Shown piece after piece: positions 15,782-23,631 of a DNA stretch of 25,172 nt. This DNA comes from a virus: positions 1 through 25,172 of IMG/VR virus record IMGVR_UViG_3300042546_000558; one strand, given 5' to 3'. The stretch's first letter is position 1; each line of letters starts with the position of its first letter. A program made the position numbers and the translations under genes. Below the pieces are notes generated by a model that saw only the letters and a list, made by a program, of their open reading frames with translations, was not told the DNA's origin and ran no database searches.

Positions 15782-18700
15782 ATGCCTATGTTAATAGTTC
15801 CTTTGGTGCAGGCTTTGGTAGTTGCCCTTATTACAACAGCTATTACGATGGCAGTGGGCATGATTACAAAATCGCTAACAAAAAAGAAAAAAACTCCAGC
15901 CAGAAAAGCGGGTAATAAAGCCCAAGAGAATAAACAAAATATCACGGAAACAACAACCGATTTACCTATTATTTATGGACGGTCTCGGATTGGGTGTAGT
16001 CAAGTATTTATTTCGCAAAAATTTGCTTATGCTGGTACTACCACCCGATGGGAACAAGGACAAGAAATTGAATTTGACACAAGGGGCGAATATTTATATA
16101 TAATAGCGGCTATCTGTATCGGGGAAATTGATGATATAGAACAAACTTATATCGACGGTATACCTATCACAAATAAAAAATTTAGCAATGGATATAGAAA
16201 TAATTTAACCTTTAGTTGGTCTTTTGCAGAGCCTAACCCAATCACTTTAACTACTGTTGATGTTCAGGCGGCCTTAAGAAGTTATCGAAGTAACTACTAT
16301 TTATTAAATCAAGGATATGTTTATGATTCCACGCAAAATGTTTTAAAAAAAGCAATAAGTTATCAACCAAAAAGATATAGATTATCCCTTATCGTTGCTG
16401 GCAAAAAAAATCAAATTATATCTTTTGTTGGTGGTACTCAATCAATCAATTTGCAAAATGCAGGATATGGTAGTAAGCAATATATATTAGAATATTTAAA
16501 AGATAACGGTGCCATTGTTATTGTCGGCCAAGGAACAGTTAATTTAACCCAAGATAATGCCGATTTTACTCAACCAGTAAATAATAATTTGACAATTACT
16601 CAAAATAGTTATTTAGCATCAAAGTATTTGCAAATTGAAGAAAAAAAAGGAACTTTAACTCAAACAGCTAATAATTATTGGTTGGCTCAAGGTGTTCCCT
16701 ATTATACAGATAATGCACGGGGTAAAAATGTCGCTTTATGTTACTTTAGAGGATTATTAAGAACCGCTGGCCCTGATATTGATAAAGCCCCCTTGCAAGG
16801 CATACCTGTTTTAACTTTTGATATTAGAGGCAAAAAAGTATTAGACCCTCGTACAAATTTTAAAGTTTATAGTAATAATCCTATATTGTGCTTGCTTGAT
16901 TATATGCTTGACAGCTTGTATTATGGCTGTAAAATCGAATTGGAAGATGTAGATTTAGATAGTTTTATTGAAGAAGCTAATCATTGCGATGAGTTAATAA
17001 CCGCTCAAGATGGTATTACTCAAATAAAAAGATATGTAATTAACGGCGTAATTGATACGACTAATGAAACTATTGATAATATAATTGATATTTTAGAAGT
17101 ATGTAATGGAACTTTATTTAATGATTTTGGGAAGTGGAAAGTCTATATTGAAAAGCCCGAGACCTCTGATTGGGTCTTTAATTTAGACAATATGATTGGT
17201 TCGGTATCAATTACAACTGGAGAATTTAGAAGTAAAATAAATACTATTCATACTACTTTTATTAATGAAAAAACAAACTGGGAAGGTGATGTTATAACTA
17301 TCACAAATGATATATTTGTACAACAAGATTTAAATAAAGTCTTTGATACAGAGCTACAATTGCCGTTTACCAATGATTATGATCATGCTTATTATTTAAC
17401 TTTGTTTAAACTAAAAAGTGCAAGATTAGATAAACAAATTACATTTACCACTTTTTGGGACTCCGTGGAATTACTACCAGGCTCAGTAGTATCTATTGAT
17501 AGAGCTGATTTAGGCTTTAATAATAAACTTTTTCGAATAAAAGAAATTGAGCCAGATAATGAAAACGGGCTTTTAAAGATAGTAGCGAGTGAATACGATG
17601 ATGATGTTTATAATAACCTTAATATTGACCCAGAGGCCAACAATATAATATCTGGATTAGCTAGTGCTTTTGATGTGGAACCGCCAAGCAATGTACAGGT
17701 TAAACAAACTTTTGAATTCGATGTAAATAATAATTATTATACTCAAACTCGTTTTGAATGGACTCCAAGCCCGTCAATTAATATCAGAAATTATACTTTA
17801 GAATATAGAACATTTGGATGGGGCGATTGGGTCAAGCTAGGCACGGCTCAAAATACAACCGTGATATTTAATAATATACCAACTGGATTATATGATTTTA
17901 GGATTAAAGCAACTAATGATATAGGAGCCGATTCTGAATATTATGAAGAAATTATTGAAATTTTTGCACCCACTGCCCGCCCTCAAGATGTAACTAATTT
18001 TAATATAGGCTCGTCAAGTAATGAGTTTGTTTTAAGATGGAATTTAGTACCAGAGGTCGCAAATAATGGATTTTATATTATCAGACATACTCGCAATTTA
18101 ATAAGTCCGACGTGGAATGATGTTTTGACTTTTGAAATTATAGTACCAGGTTATCAAACTTCGATTACAACCAGCCAAATAGATGGTACTTACATGATTA
18201 AAGCGGTTAATTCGGCGGGTTTAATGAGTGTAAATAATGCTAATTTGACCCTTGATAGCCCTTATGATTCTGAGTATGTTTTAATCCAAAGTATTTCAGA
18301 AAATCCTTCTTTTTCTGGCGAAATTTTAAATTATCCTATTAGCTTAACCAATATTTTACAATGGAAAGGTGAAGACCTTCTCTGGAAGGGGCAAAACTTG
18401 CAATGGACTGAAGATATTGGCATTCAGTCAATGTCTATAAATAATGGCATTTTAAGTTTGAGTAATACTTTAACTTGGGATAGCTTAGATCAAGATATAA
18501 CTTGGGATCAATTTGATCCATCCTTAACTTGGGACAGCTGGAATAATTCCAACGTTTTGATCGGAGTTTATAATTTTGCAAATGGACTCGATTTAGGCGG
18601 TGTTTATAAAATTGTTTTGGAAAAAAATATAATTGCCACAAGTTTTGATTCCACGGGCACAACTTGGGATCAGCTTGACTCTAGTTTGACTTGGGCGCAA

Positions 18701-19186
18701 TTTGACCAAAACCAAAGCTGGGATCAATACGATGGCAATATTGCAGACGCTCCTAGACTTTATTTATATGTTCGTTATACCCGAGACAATCCTAGTAATA
18801 GCCCATCGTGGACAGAATGGCAATTATTAACTAAAAATGAATTTGTTTGCCACGCTTGTCAATTTAAATTAGAAGTTATCAGCCCAATTAAAACAACTAA
18901 TATTTTAATTTCTGGATTAAGTATAAAAGTTTGGATGCGGTCGAGAGTAGATCAGGTCAAGGTTTTATATGATACCGAAAATCAAAATATTTTATTTAAT
19001 AAACCTTTTTATCAATTGCCCGCTACAACTTCGATTACAATTAATAATCCAGATAATGGTGATTATACTAGCTTTAACCTGCTAACTGAAAGCGGTTTTA
19101 ATGCTAATATTTATGATAGTAATAATCAGATAGTATCAAGAATGATAACTAGTACAACTTACGGCGTAGGAGAGCGCATTATATGA
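15782..19186 (+). CDS. Tail tip / central fibre protein, lambda gpJ-like
   Basis: The 1134-residue protein would form the trimeric tip that contacts the cell. Residues 4-30 are hydrophobic and could span a membrane; they are followed by KKKK and then LPIIYGRSRIG, a usual early motif in gpJ-like proteins. The conserved tip core lies near residues 426-613 (TIDNIIDILEVCNGTL, then the SVSITTGEFRSKINTIHTTF region). Two fibronectin type III-like domains follow at about 632-725 and 732-826. Residues ~858-985 carry three blocks of short tryptophan repeats, listed separately. The stretch after the repeats has no recognisable domain. The gene ends with an ATGA overlap onto the fibre gene. Host-specific variation is most likely in the C-terminal third. 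Confidence 0.88.
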   Translation: MPMLIVPLVQALVVALITTAITMAVGMITKSLTKKKKTPARKAGNKAQENKQNITETTTDLPIIYGRSRIGCSQVFISQKFAYAGTTTRWEQGQEIEFDTRGEYLYIIAAICIGEIDDIEQTYIDGIPITNKKFSNGYRNNLTFSWSFAEPNPITLTTVDVQAALRSYRSNYYLLNQGYVYDSTQNVLKKAISYQPKRYRLSLIVAGKKNQIISFVGGTQSINLQNAGYGSKQYILEYLKDNGAIVIVGQGTVNLTQDNADFTQPVNNNLTITQNSYLASKYLQIEEKKGTLTQTANNYWLAQGVPYYTDNARGKNVALCYFRGLLRTAGPDIDKAPLQGIPVLTFDIRGKKVLDPRTNFKVYSNNPILCLLDYMLDSLYYGCKIELEDVDLDSFIEEANHCDELITAQDGITQIKRYVINGVIDTTNETIDNIIDILEVCNGTLFNDFGKWKVYIEKPETSDWVFNLDNMIGSVSITTGEFRSKINTIHTTFINEKTNWEGDVITITNDIFVQQDLNKVFDTELQLPFTNDYDHAYYLTLFKLKSARLDKQITFTTFWDSVELLPGSVVSIDRADLGFNNKLFRIKEIEPDNENGLLKIVASEYDDDVYNNLNIDPEANNIISGLASAFDVEPPSNVQVKQTFEFDVNNNYYTQTRFEWTPSPSINIRNYTLEYRTFGWGDWVKLGTAQNTTVIFNNIPTGLYDFRIKATNDIGADSEYYEEIIEIFAPTARPQDVTNFNIGSSSNEFVLRWNLVPEVANNGFYIIRHTRNLISPTWNDVLTFEIIVPGYQTSITTSQIDGTYMIKAVNSAGLMSVNNANLTLDSPYDSEYVLIQSISENPSFSGEILNYPISLTNILQWKGEDLLWKGQNLQWTEDIGIQSMSINNGILSLSNTLTWDSLDQDITWDQFDPSLTWDSWNNSNVLIGVYNFANGLDLGGVYKIVLEKNIIATSFDSTGTTWDQLDSSLTWAQFDQNQSWDQYDGNIADAPRLYLYVRYTRDNPSNSPSWTEWQLLTKNEFVCHACQFKLEVISPIKTTNILISGLSIKVWMRSRVDQVKVLYDTENQNILFNKPFYQLPATTSITINNPDNGDYTSFNLLTESGFNANIYDSNNQIVSRMITSTTYGVGERII
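18356..18418 (+). repeat. Three 21-base repeats encoding L-x-W-x-x-x-x units in the tip protein
   Basis: Three consecutive in-frame units encode LQWKGED, LLWKGQN and LQWTEDI. The tryptophan spacing of seven residues is exact. The units have diverged at DNA level. Confidence 0.85.
18473..18553 (+). repeat. First block of three 27-base repeats (T-W-D-x-x-D) in the tip protein
   Basis: Units start at 18473, 18500 and 18527 with ACTTGGGA and encode TWDSLDQDI, TWDQFDPSL and TWDSWNNSN. They are in frame and exactly 27 bases apart. Confidence 0.9.
18662..18742 (+). repeat. Second block of three 27-base repeats (T-W-D-x-x-D) in the tip protein
   Basis: Units start at 18662, 18689 and 18716 and encode TWDQLDSSL, TWAQFDQNQ and SWDQYDGNI. 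They match the block at 18473-18553 and are separated from it by about 108 bases of a different beta-rich segment (NVLIGVYNFANGLDLGGVY). Confidence 0.9.
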
Positions 19187-20370
19187 GTCAAGTCGATTAT
19201 ACTATTAACAGTAATGAGCCTATTGTAAATGTTCGTACTGATATTATGGCATTTGCTCAAGCCATTTTAACGCAAAATAGTGGGAATACAGCTCCTGTAG
19301 TCAAATATGAGGGTATGTTTTGGGCGGATACTACTACCAATTTATTAAAGCAGTGGCATGACCCTAATTGGTTAATTATTTCTGAGTTGAATAAAGTTGG
19401 TAATTTATCAGTAAATGCTGGCAATCCTAATGGCGCAATTACTGGCTTGTATGAAGGACAACCTCTTTATGATACCTTAAATAATATTCCTTGGTATTAT
19501 TCTGGAAGTGGTACATCTTGGTTTACTTCAAATGGTACAGCTTCTCTTGCAGTAACTAAAACAGCTAATTATACAGCTACTACAGCGGACAGTATAATAT
19601 TATGTGATGCCACTTCTGGAAATATCACAATTACACTATACACAGCGGTGGGAAATGCTGGGCGTAAATTAACAATTATAAAAACAGATTCTTCGACTAA
19701 TACTGTAACTATTGATGGAAATTCTACAGAAACAATAAATGGAGCATTAACTCAAGTATTATTTACTCAGCACAGCACTTTAACTTTAGTGTCTAATGGC
19801 ACTAACTGGCAAATTGAAAATGGACAATTAAACCGAGTTTTACTTAATGAAACAGTAGTTAGCTCAGCCGTAGCAAGTGTAAATTTTACTAGTTTGATTA
19901 CATCAACATTTAAAAAATACACAATAGAGTTAATCAATATAATCTCTGTTACAAACGATGTCAATTTGCTATTAAGGACAAGTTCTAATAATGGCTCTAG
20001 TTGGGACGCAGGTACTGGATATAGTACTCAAGGCTTACTCGTTGCTTCTACTACTGGTACTAATTCAGTTAATTTATGCAACCCCGCTTACAGTGCAATA
20101 CTGCTAACACTAGACGCTGCTACAGGCAGACTTGCTAACAGTGCGACACGAGGAGGCTTAAATAGTACAATTGATTTGTATAACCCTTCTTCCACAACAG
20201 CTATAAAACATTTTAAATATTTAACAGCCTATTCCCCTTCTGGAACTACCTCTTACACTATCTATGGTGGTGGAACAAGACAAACGACTTCCGCAGTTAA
20301 TGCTGTGCAAATCATTTGTTCTAGCGGAAATATTGCATCTGGTACTCTCAAACTTTATGGAGAAAATTAA
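19183..20370 (+). CDS. Modular receptor-binding tail fibre protein
   Basis: The 395 residues divide into three modules seen in many phage fibres. Residues 1-70 contain VRTDIMAFAQAILTQNSGNTAP and MFWADTTTNLLKQW, a common fibre attachment segment. Residues ~123-212 contain VTKTANYTATTADSIILCDAT, RKLTIIKTDSSTNTVTIDG and LVSNGTNWQI, a widespread fibre shaft or beta module. Residues ~225-395 look like a jelly-roll head ending AVNAVQIICSSGNIASGTLKLYGEN, a pattern I associate with receptor-binding modules in aquatic phages. The ATG overlaps the tip gene's stop as ATGA and is served by AGGAGA at 19168-19173. The gene for a probable assembly protein follows 5 bases downstream. The receptor is unknown. 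Confidence 0.82.
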   Translation: MSQVDYTINSNEPIVNVRTDIMAFAQAILTQNSGNTAPVVKYEGMFWADTTTNLLKQWHDPNWLIISELNKVGNLSVNAGNPNGAITGLYEGQPLYDTLNNIPWYYSGSGTSWFTSNGTASLAVTKTANYTATTADSIILCDATSGNITITLYTAVGNAGRKLTIIKTDSSTNTVTIDGNSTETINGALTQVLFTQHSTLTLVSNGTNWQIENGQLNRVLLNETVVSSAVASVNFTSLITSTFKKYTIELINIISVTNDVNLLLRTSSNNGSSWDAGTGYSTQGLLVASTTGTNSVNLCNPAYSAILLTLDAATGRLANSATRGGLNSTIDLYNPSSTTAIKHFKYLTAYSPSGTTSYTIYGGGTRQTTSAVNAVQIICSSGNIASGTLKLYGEN

Positions 20371-20375
20371 ATAAA

Positions 20376-20738
20376 ATGAAAAAATTAGTAAATGGTGTTT
20401 TAGTTGATATGACAGAGGCTGAGATAGCCTTAAGACAAGCTGAAGAACAAGAAGAAGCAAGCAAAGACAAAAGGCCGCTTGCAATGGGAACAGATTTAAT
20501 AAAATTTATTAATCTAACTACAGAAACATCTTTAAACGACGATCAAGCCTTTATGATAGTATCTAAATTAAAAGATTTTATGATTTATTGCGAACAGGGG
20601 CGTTGCAATCCTTTTACACGCTCAACTTTTAACAATACTTTAAAAACTTTAGATACTGTTTTTAAAAACGAGCAAAAAGAATTAATAGTTGGTTTAGTTA
20701 ATCAATGGGCTAATAGTGTACATTTTAAGCCTGAATAA
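20376..20738 (+). CDS. Probable tail fibre accessory or assembly protein
   Basis: The 120 residues begin MKKLVNGVLVDMTEAEIALRQAEEQ, a signature found at the start of small proteins encoded next to phage tail fibres. The remainder is helical and charged, with two cysteines, and I do not recognise a domain in it. The position, 5 bases after the fibre gene and just before the cell-wall peptidase, supports a fibre-related role such as chaperone or minor tip subunit. No Shine-Dalgarno sequence is visible. A function in lysis timing cannot be excluded, but the protein has no membrane segment, so it is not a holin. Confidence 0.5.
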   Translation: MKKLVNGVLVDMTEAEIALRQAEEQEEASKDKRPLAMGTDLIKFINLTTETSLNDDQAFMIVSKLKDFMIYCEQGRCNPFTRSTFNNTLKTLDTVFKNEQKELIVGLVNQWANSVHFKPE

Positions 20739-20743
20739 AAATT

Positions 20744-21172
20744 ATGAATACTTGGCCATCAAAATATTTTACTGAAAAAGAATTTTTGCGTTCAAATACT
20801 TTACCAAATAATACTTGGGATAAGCCAGAACATAGATTAAATGCCCTTTTTTTTATATCAAAACTTGATATTATCAGAATAGAATTAAATTACGCTATAA
20901 GCATTACAAGCGGTTATAGATGCGAAAAGCTGAATGGAATGGTTGGCGGTGCAAAAAATTCAGACCATAAAATAGGATTTGCCGCTGATTTAATACCAGT
21001 TTATAGTAATGTCAGTATCAGAGAGTTTTATAAACAAATTTTAGAAGCAATGATAAAACATGAAATTGAATGGAATCAATTAATATATGAGCGCAATAAA
21101 GGCACTGAATGGGTGCATTTAGGTATTAGGCAAATTGGCAATAAAAAAGAAGTATTTAATATAATAAAATAA
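20744..21172 (+). CDS. Peptidoglycan peptidase, M15 family (probable endolysin)
   Basis: M15 enzymes are zinc peptidases that cut D-Ala-containing peptide links in peptidoglycan. The 142-residue protein shows the full signature: ITSGYRCEKLNGMVGGAKNS, then SDHKIGFAADL with ligands H75 and D82, and WVHLG with ligand H125. R59, in SGYRC, fits the conserved substrate-binding position. The length equals that of the small phage M15_3 group. It has no signal peptide, so it would need a holin for release if it is the endolysin. It lies at the end of the structural block, so a virion-borne role is also possible. A 65-base AT-rich gap follows. Confidence 0.9.
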   Translation: MNTWPSKYFTEKEFLRSNTLPNNTWDKPEHRLNALFFISKLDIIRIELNYAISITSGYRCEKLNGMVGGAKNSDHKIGFAADLIPVYSNVSIREFYKQILEAMIKHEIEWNQLIYERNKGTEWVHLGIRQIGNKKEVFNIIK

Positions 21173-21237
21173 AAATAAACTATTATAAAAAAAAATATTG
21201 TGCAATAATAAATTAATTGTTTATTATAAATAAATAG
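21173..21237 (+). promoter_or_regulatory. AT-rich intergenic gap with an 8-base inverted repeat; possible promoter or operator
   Basis: This is the longest noncoding stretch in the window. ATAATAAA at 21205-21212 and TTTATTAT at 21220-21227 form a perfect inverted repeat around a 7-base loop. TATTATAAA occurs twice, at 21181-21189 and 21222-21230. A weak promoter can be drawn: TTGTGC at 21198-21203 as -35 and TATTAT at 21222-21227 as -10, with an 18-base spacer. The following ATG at 21238 has no Shine-Dalgarno sequence. An A/T-only hairpin is a poor intrinsic terminator, so operator or promoter use is the better guess. The repeat is real; the function is not established. Confidence 0.35.
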
Positions 21238-21624
21238 ATGGAAACAAAAGAATTTCATCCGTTAATTTTGCTGGAAACACTAGATAAATACTATGTTTGT
21301 GGCAATGGCAAAAAAATGAAAATGGGCTTGTATCAATGCTTTTGCGGGAAACAAGTAGAAAGGCCAATTTTTAGAATCAAGAGCACAAAACAGCGCAGTT
21401 GTGGCTGTTTAATTGGCTCTAAATCAGCAAAAAAACCCAAGCAAAATGTAGGTGATTTTAAAAAAGAAGTACCTTATACCCCTCGCACGTTAATTTTAAT
21501 ATTTTTACAAAATCCATTAGTACAAAATATTAAAAATTTACAAAAGTTGAAAAATTTATACTATCAAATCTTTGAAGATATAATAACAGATACTTTACTG
21601 GAGGAACTAAAAAAACGAATATGA
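21238..21624 (+). CDS. Zinc-ribbon protein carrying a duplicated K-E-V-x-Y-T-P-R-T domain
   Basis: The 128-residue protein has two parts. Residues ~15-60 form a zinc-ribbon-like unit with C34-x-C36 and C55-x-C57 (YQCFCG ... QRSCGCL). That pattern is common at the N-terminus of phage AP2/HNH-type DNA-binding proteins, but no nuclease domain follows. Residues 72-128 (KKEVPYTPRTLILIFLQNP...) match residues 12-66 of the small protein at 23413-23631, with about 29 identities in 55 ungapped positions by hand alignment. I do not recognise this second domain in any named family. It is the first gene after the AT-rich gap, and its stop overlaps the thyX start as ATGA. A DNA- or RNA-binding regulatory role is possible but unproven. 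Confidence 0.65.
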   Translation: METKEFHPLILLETLDKYYVCGNGKKMKMGLYQCFCGKQVERPIFRIKSTKQRSCGCLIGSKSAKKPKQNVGDFKKEVPYTPRTLILIFLQNPLVQNIKNLQKLKNLYYQIFEDIITDTLLEELKKRI

Positions 21625-22346
21625 ATAAAATATACTATCCATTAAATGATAATATTGGCTCAGTGCAATTGGTAGACAGTGTCGGAGATGATGCTGGAAT
21701 AGTTAATGCCGCCCGTGTGAGCTTTGGCAAAAGAATAGACAGTATTGCAGACAAAGACCGAAAACTTATAAAATACTTACTGGAGCATGACCACGGTACA
21801 CCGTTTGAGCATAATAGCTTAACCTTTTTAGTTAAATGCCCTATCTTTGTAGCCCGTCAATGGTTTAGGCATAGAATAGCCAGTTTTAACGAAATTTCGG
21901 GGCGTTATGTCGAAGTGAAAGAAGAATTTTATATTCCGCAAAATTTCAGAAAACAAAGCGAAAATAATAGACAAGCAAGTGTTGATGAGTATGTGGAAAA
22001 CATCGAAAGATATGATCCGAATAGCCCTAAAGCAAATCAATCTAATCAATATGGTTGTTTTATGCACTCGCCAAAAGCTTTAGTCAGAGAGCATTACGAG
22101 GCAAGTTTTACTTTATATCAAGAATTATTAGAAGCTGGTGTTTGCCGTGAACAAGCCCGTGCAGTGTTACCATTAGCTACGTATACTGAATATTATTTTA
22201 CTTGCAATTTAAGAGCTTTATTGCATTTTATCAAGCTTAGAGACCACGACGGGGCGCAATGGGAAATACAGCAGTATGCTAAAAGTATAAAAGAAATAGT
22301 TAAAGAAATATTCCCAGAAACTTTTAAAATAATAGAAAATGGCTAA
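21621..22346 (+). CDS. thyX: FAD-dependent thymidylate synthase
   Basis: ThyX methylates dUMP to dTMP using methylenetetrahydrofolate, with FAD and NADPH as redox partners. The signature R-H-R-x7-S is present at residues 83-93 (RHRIASFNEIS). The C-terminal block EQARAVLPLATYTEYYFTCN and LRALLHFIKLRDHDGAQWEIQQYA is typical of the family, and the 241-residue length is normal. HGTPFEH near residue 60 fits the N-terminal active-site region. The start overlaps the upstream stop as ATGA; GGAGGA lies about 15 bases upstream, too far to be an ideal ribosome binding site. In an AT-rich phage this enzyme would boost dTTP supply during replication. It is the most securely identified gene in the accessory cluster. 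Confidence 0.96.
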   Translation: MNKIYYPLNDNIGSVQLVDSVGDDAGIVNAARVSFGKRIDSIADKDRKLIKYLLEHDHGTPFEHNSLTFLVKCPIFVARQWFRHRIASFNEISGRYVEVKEEFYIPQNFRKQSENNRQASVDEYVENIERYDPNSPKANQSNQYGCFMHSPKALVREHYEASFTLYQELLEAGVCREQARAVLPLATYTEYYFTCNLRALLHFIKLRDHDGAQWEIQQYAKSIKEIVKEIFPETFKIIENG

Positions 22347-22707
22347 ATCAATTAAAACCCGCAATAATGGAACAATGACCGAGGCGGCCTTTTGGGGCTG
22401 GATTCGCAGTGGATTAAGAAATAGATCAATCTATTGGAAACCAATTAACGAATGTTTAAATTTAGCTAAGAGAAAAAGCCAAAGTACTAGCAATAAAAGA
22501 TTAAAATTTGAATATCAGTGTAATAGTTGTAAAAATTGGTTTGCCCGCAAAGAGGTAGAAGTAGACCATATAGTGCCATGTGGTAGTTTAAATAAAGAGA
22601 CGGTAGCAGTTTTTATTGAGCGTTTATTTTGCGAGGTAAACCACTTGCAAGTACTTTGTAAAAATTGCCACCATTCTAAAACCCATAATAAGCAAAACCA
22701 TGATTAA
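22339..22707 (+). CDS. HNH endonuclease
   Basis: The 122 residues contain a metal-binding pair C61-x2-C64 (YQCNSCKNWF) and VDHIVP with D76-H77. A second pair follows, C107-x2-C110, within LQVLCKNCHHSKTH. This is the classical HNH fold with two zinc-binding CXXC elements. The N-terminus (TRNNGTMTEAAFWGWIRSGLRNRSIYWKP) is a conserved feature of a large group of stand-alone phage HNH proteins, some of which assist terminase cutting. It overlaps thyX by 8 bases and the hydrolase gene by 8 bases, which argues against its being a recent homing insertion. No Shine-Dalgarno sequence is evident. Confidence 0.9.
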   Translation: MAKSIKTRNNGTMTEAAFWGWIRSGLRNRSIYWKPINECLNLAKRKSQSTSNKRLKFEYQCNSCKNWFARKEVEVDHIVPCGSLNKETVAVFIERLFCEVNHLQVLCKNCHHSKTHNKQNHD

Positions 22708-23428
22708 TACAGCGTTTACGGATACTTTTTTAAACAGCAAAACGGCAAACAAACAAAAACAAAAAATATTATTATTAATTGGCGGTATTACTCGCAACCT
22801 TTATGCTTTTGATGATTTAATAATCAAAAATAATATTAATCAAGTTGGCTACCAGCGTTATTACACCGACGACACGGGCTTAATGGCTTTTGGCGAGTCA
22901 AATACTAAATATTTGTATATAAAAGAAATAAATTGTGAAAAATATTTTGATTCCAAACTATTAGCTATATTTTCCAAGCCTTTTTTATTAGGCTTGCCTT
23001 TTAGGCTTTGGGACAAATTGGGCGATTATTTTAAGGCAATTTTAAACGAAAAAAAAATGCTTGAAATATCAAATTGTATACAGAATGAAATTGAAGCGGC
23101 GCAAAATACTTACGGGCTTGAAGTTGATATTATTGCGCATAGCATGGGTACTTTGTTAGCTTTGGGGGCGCAAGCTAAAGTAAGTGATGTTTATTTATTT
23201 GGATCACCGCTAACATCAAAATACAATGTAATAAAACACACAGCCAGCAATCATCTAGCCAAGCATTACAAGCTATCAAGCAAAAATATTTATTATGGCT
23301 GGAGTCGTTATGATGTTGTTTGTAGTAGCGCAAGTAATTTTAAGAGTATTGAGTATCATTGCAGTCATGCATTACATGAGTATTTAGCCGAAGCACTCAA
23401 AAAAGGAGCGTTATGTCTAAAAAATTAA
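22700..23428 (+). CDS. Alpha/beta hydrolase, lipase- or esterase-like
   Basis: The 242-residue protein has an alpha/beta-hydrolase layout. A first strand with the LLLIGGITRN loop could form the oxyanion hole. A nucleophile elbow follows, VDIIAHSMGTLLAL with S148, and then VYLFGSPL. D205 lies in GWSRYDVVCSS, and H223 or H226 in YHCSHALHEYL. The elbow reads A-H-S-M-G where most family members have G-H-S-M-G. There is no signal peptide or membrane segment, so the enzyme should act in the cytoplasm or be released by lysis. The substrate is unknown: a lipid, an ester on a surface polymer and a small metabolite are all possible. Lipase-like genes are uncommon in phages of Gram-negative hosts. It is flanked by an HNH gene and by the short protein sharing the duplicated domain. 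Confidence 0.75.
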   Translation: MINTAFTDTFLNSKTANKQKQKILLLIGGITRNLYAFDDLIIKNNINQVGYQRYYTDDTGLMAFGESNTKYLYIKEINCEKYFDSKLLAIFSKPFLLGLPFRLWDKLGDYFKAILNEKKMLEISNCIQNEIEAAQNTYGLEVDIIAHSMGTLLALGAQAKVSDVYLFGSPLTSKYNVIKHTASNHLAKHYKLSSKNIYYGWSRYDVVCSSASNFKSIEYHCSHALHEYLAEALKKGALCLKN

Positions 23429-23631
23429 AACAAGAAAAAGCAATTGGCACTTATAAAAAAGAAGTGGCTTATACTCCGAGAACATTAATTCATTTATTTT
23501 TTAAAAACCCTGAAGTGCAAAATATTAAAGACATGACAACTTTAAATAGTTTGTACTTTAGCCAATACGGCGATTATATTACCGAGAGTCTAGAAAAGGA
23601 AATCAAGAGGAAAAGATATGTTCGATACTAG
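23413..23631 (+). CDS. Small protein consisting of the duplicated K-E-V-x-Y-T-P-R-T domain
   Basis: The 72-residue product is almost entirely the domain found in the C-terminal half of the zinc-ribbon protein at 21238. Shared positions include KKEV-x-YTPRTLI, F, NP-x-VQNIK, a later L-x-x-LY, and D-x-IT. The codons differ widely (CCTCGCACG against CCGAGAACA for P-R-T), so the copies are old or were acquired separately. A strong ribosome binding site, AAGGAG at 23403-23408, lies 4 bases before the ATG inside the hydrolase gene, which it overlaps by 16 bases. The C-terminus is very basic (KRKRYVRY). Function unknown; a nucleic-acid-binding role would fit the basic tail and the paired zinc ribbon. 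Confidence 0.7.
   Translation: MSKKLKQEKAIGTYKKEVAYTPRTLIHLFFKNPEVQNIKDMTTLNSLYFSQYGDYITESLEKEIKRKRYVRY

Noticed and set aside
18356-18742. Short spaced repeats that might suggest a CRISPR-like array
   Set aside because: The units are in frame, directly adjacent, diverged and clearly encode tryptophan repeats of the tip protein.
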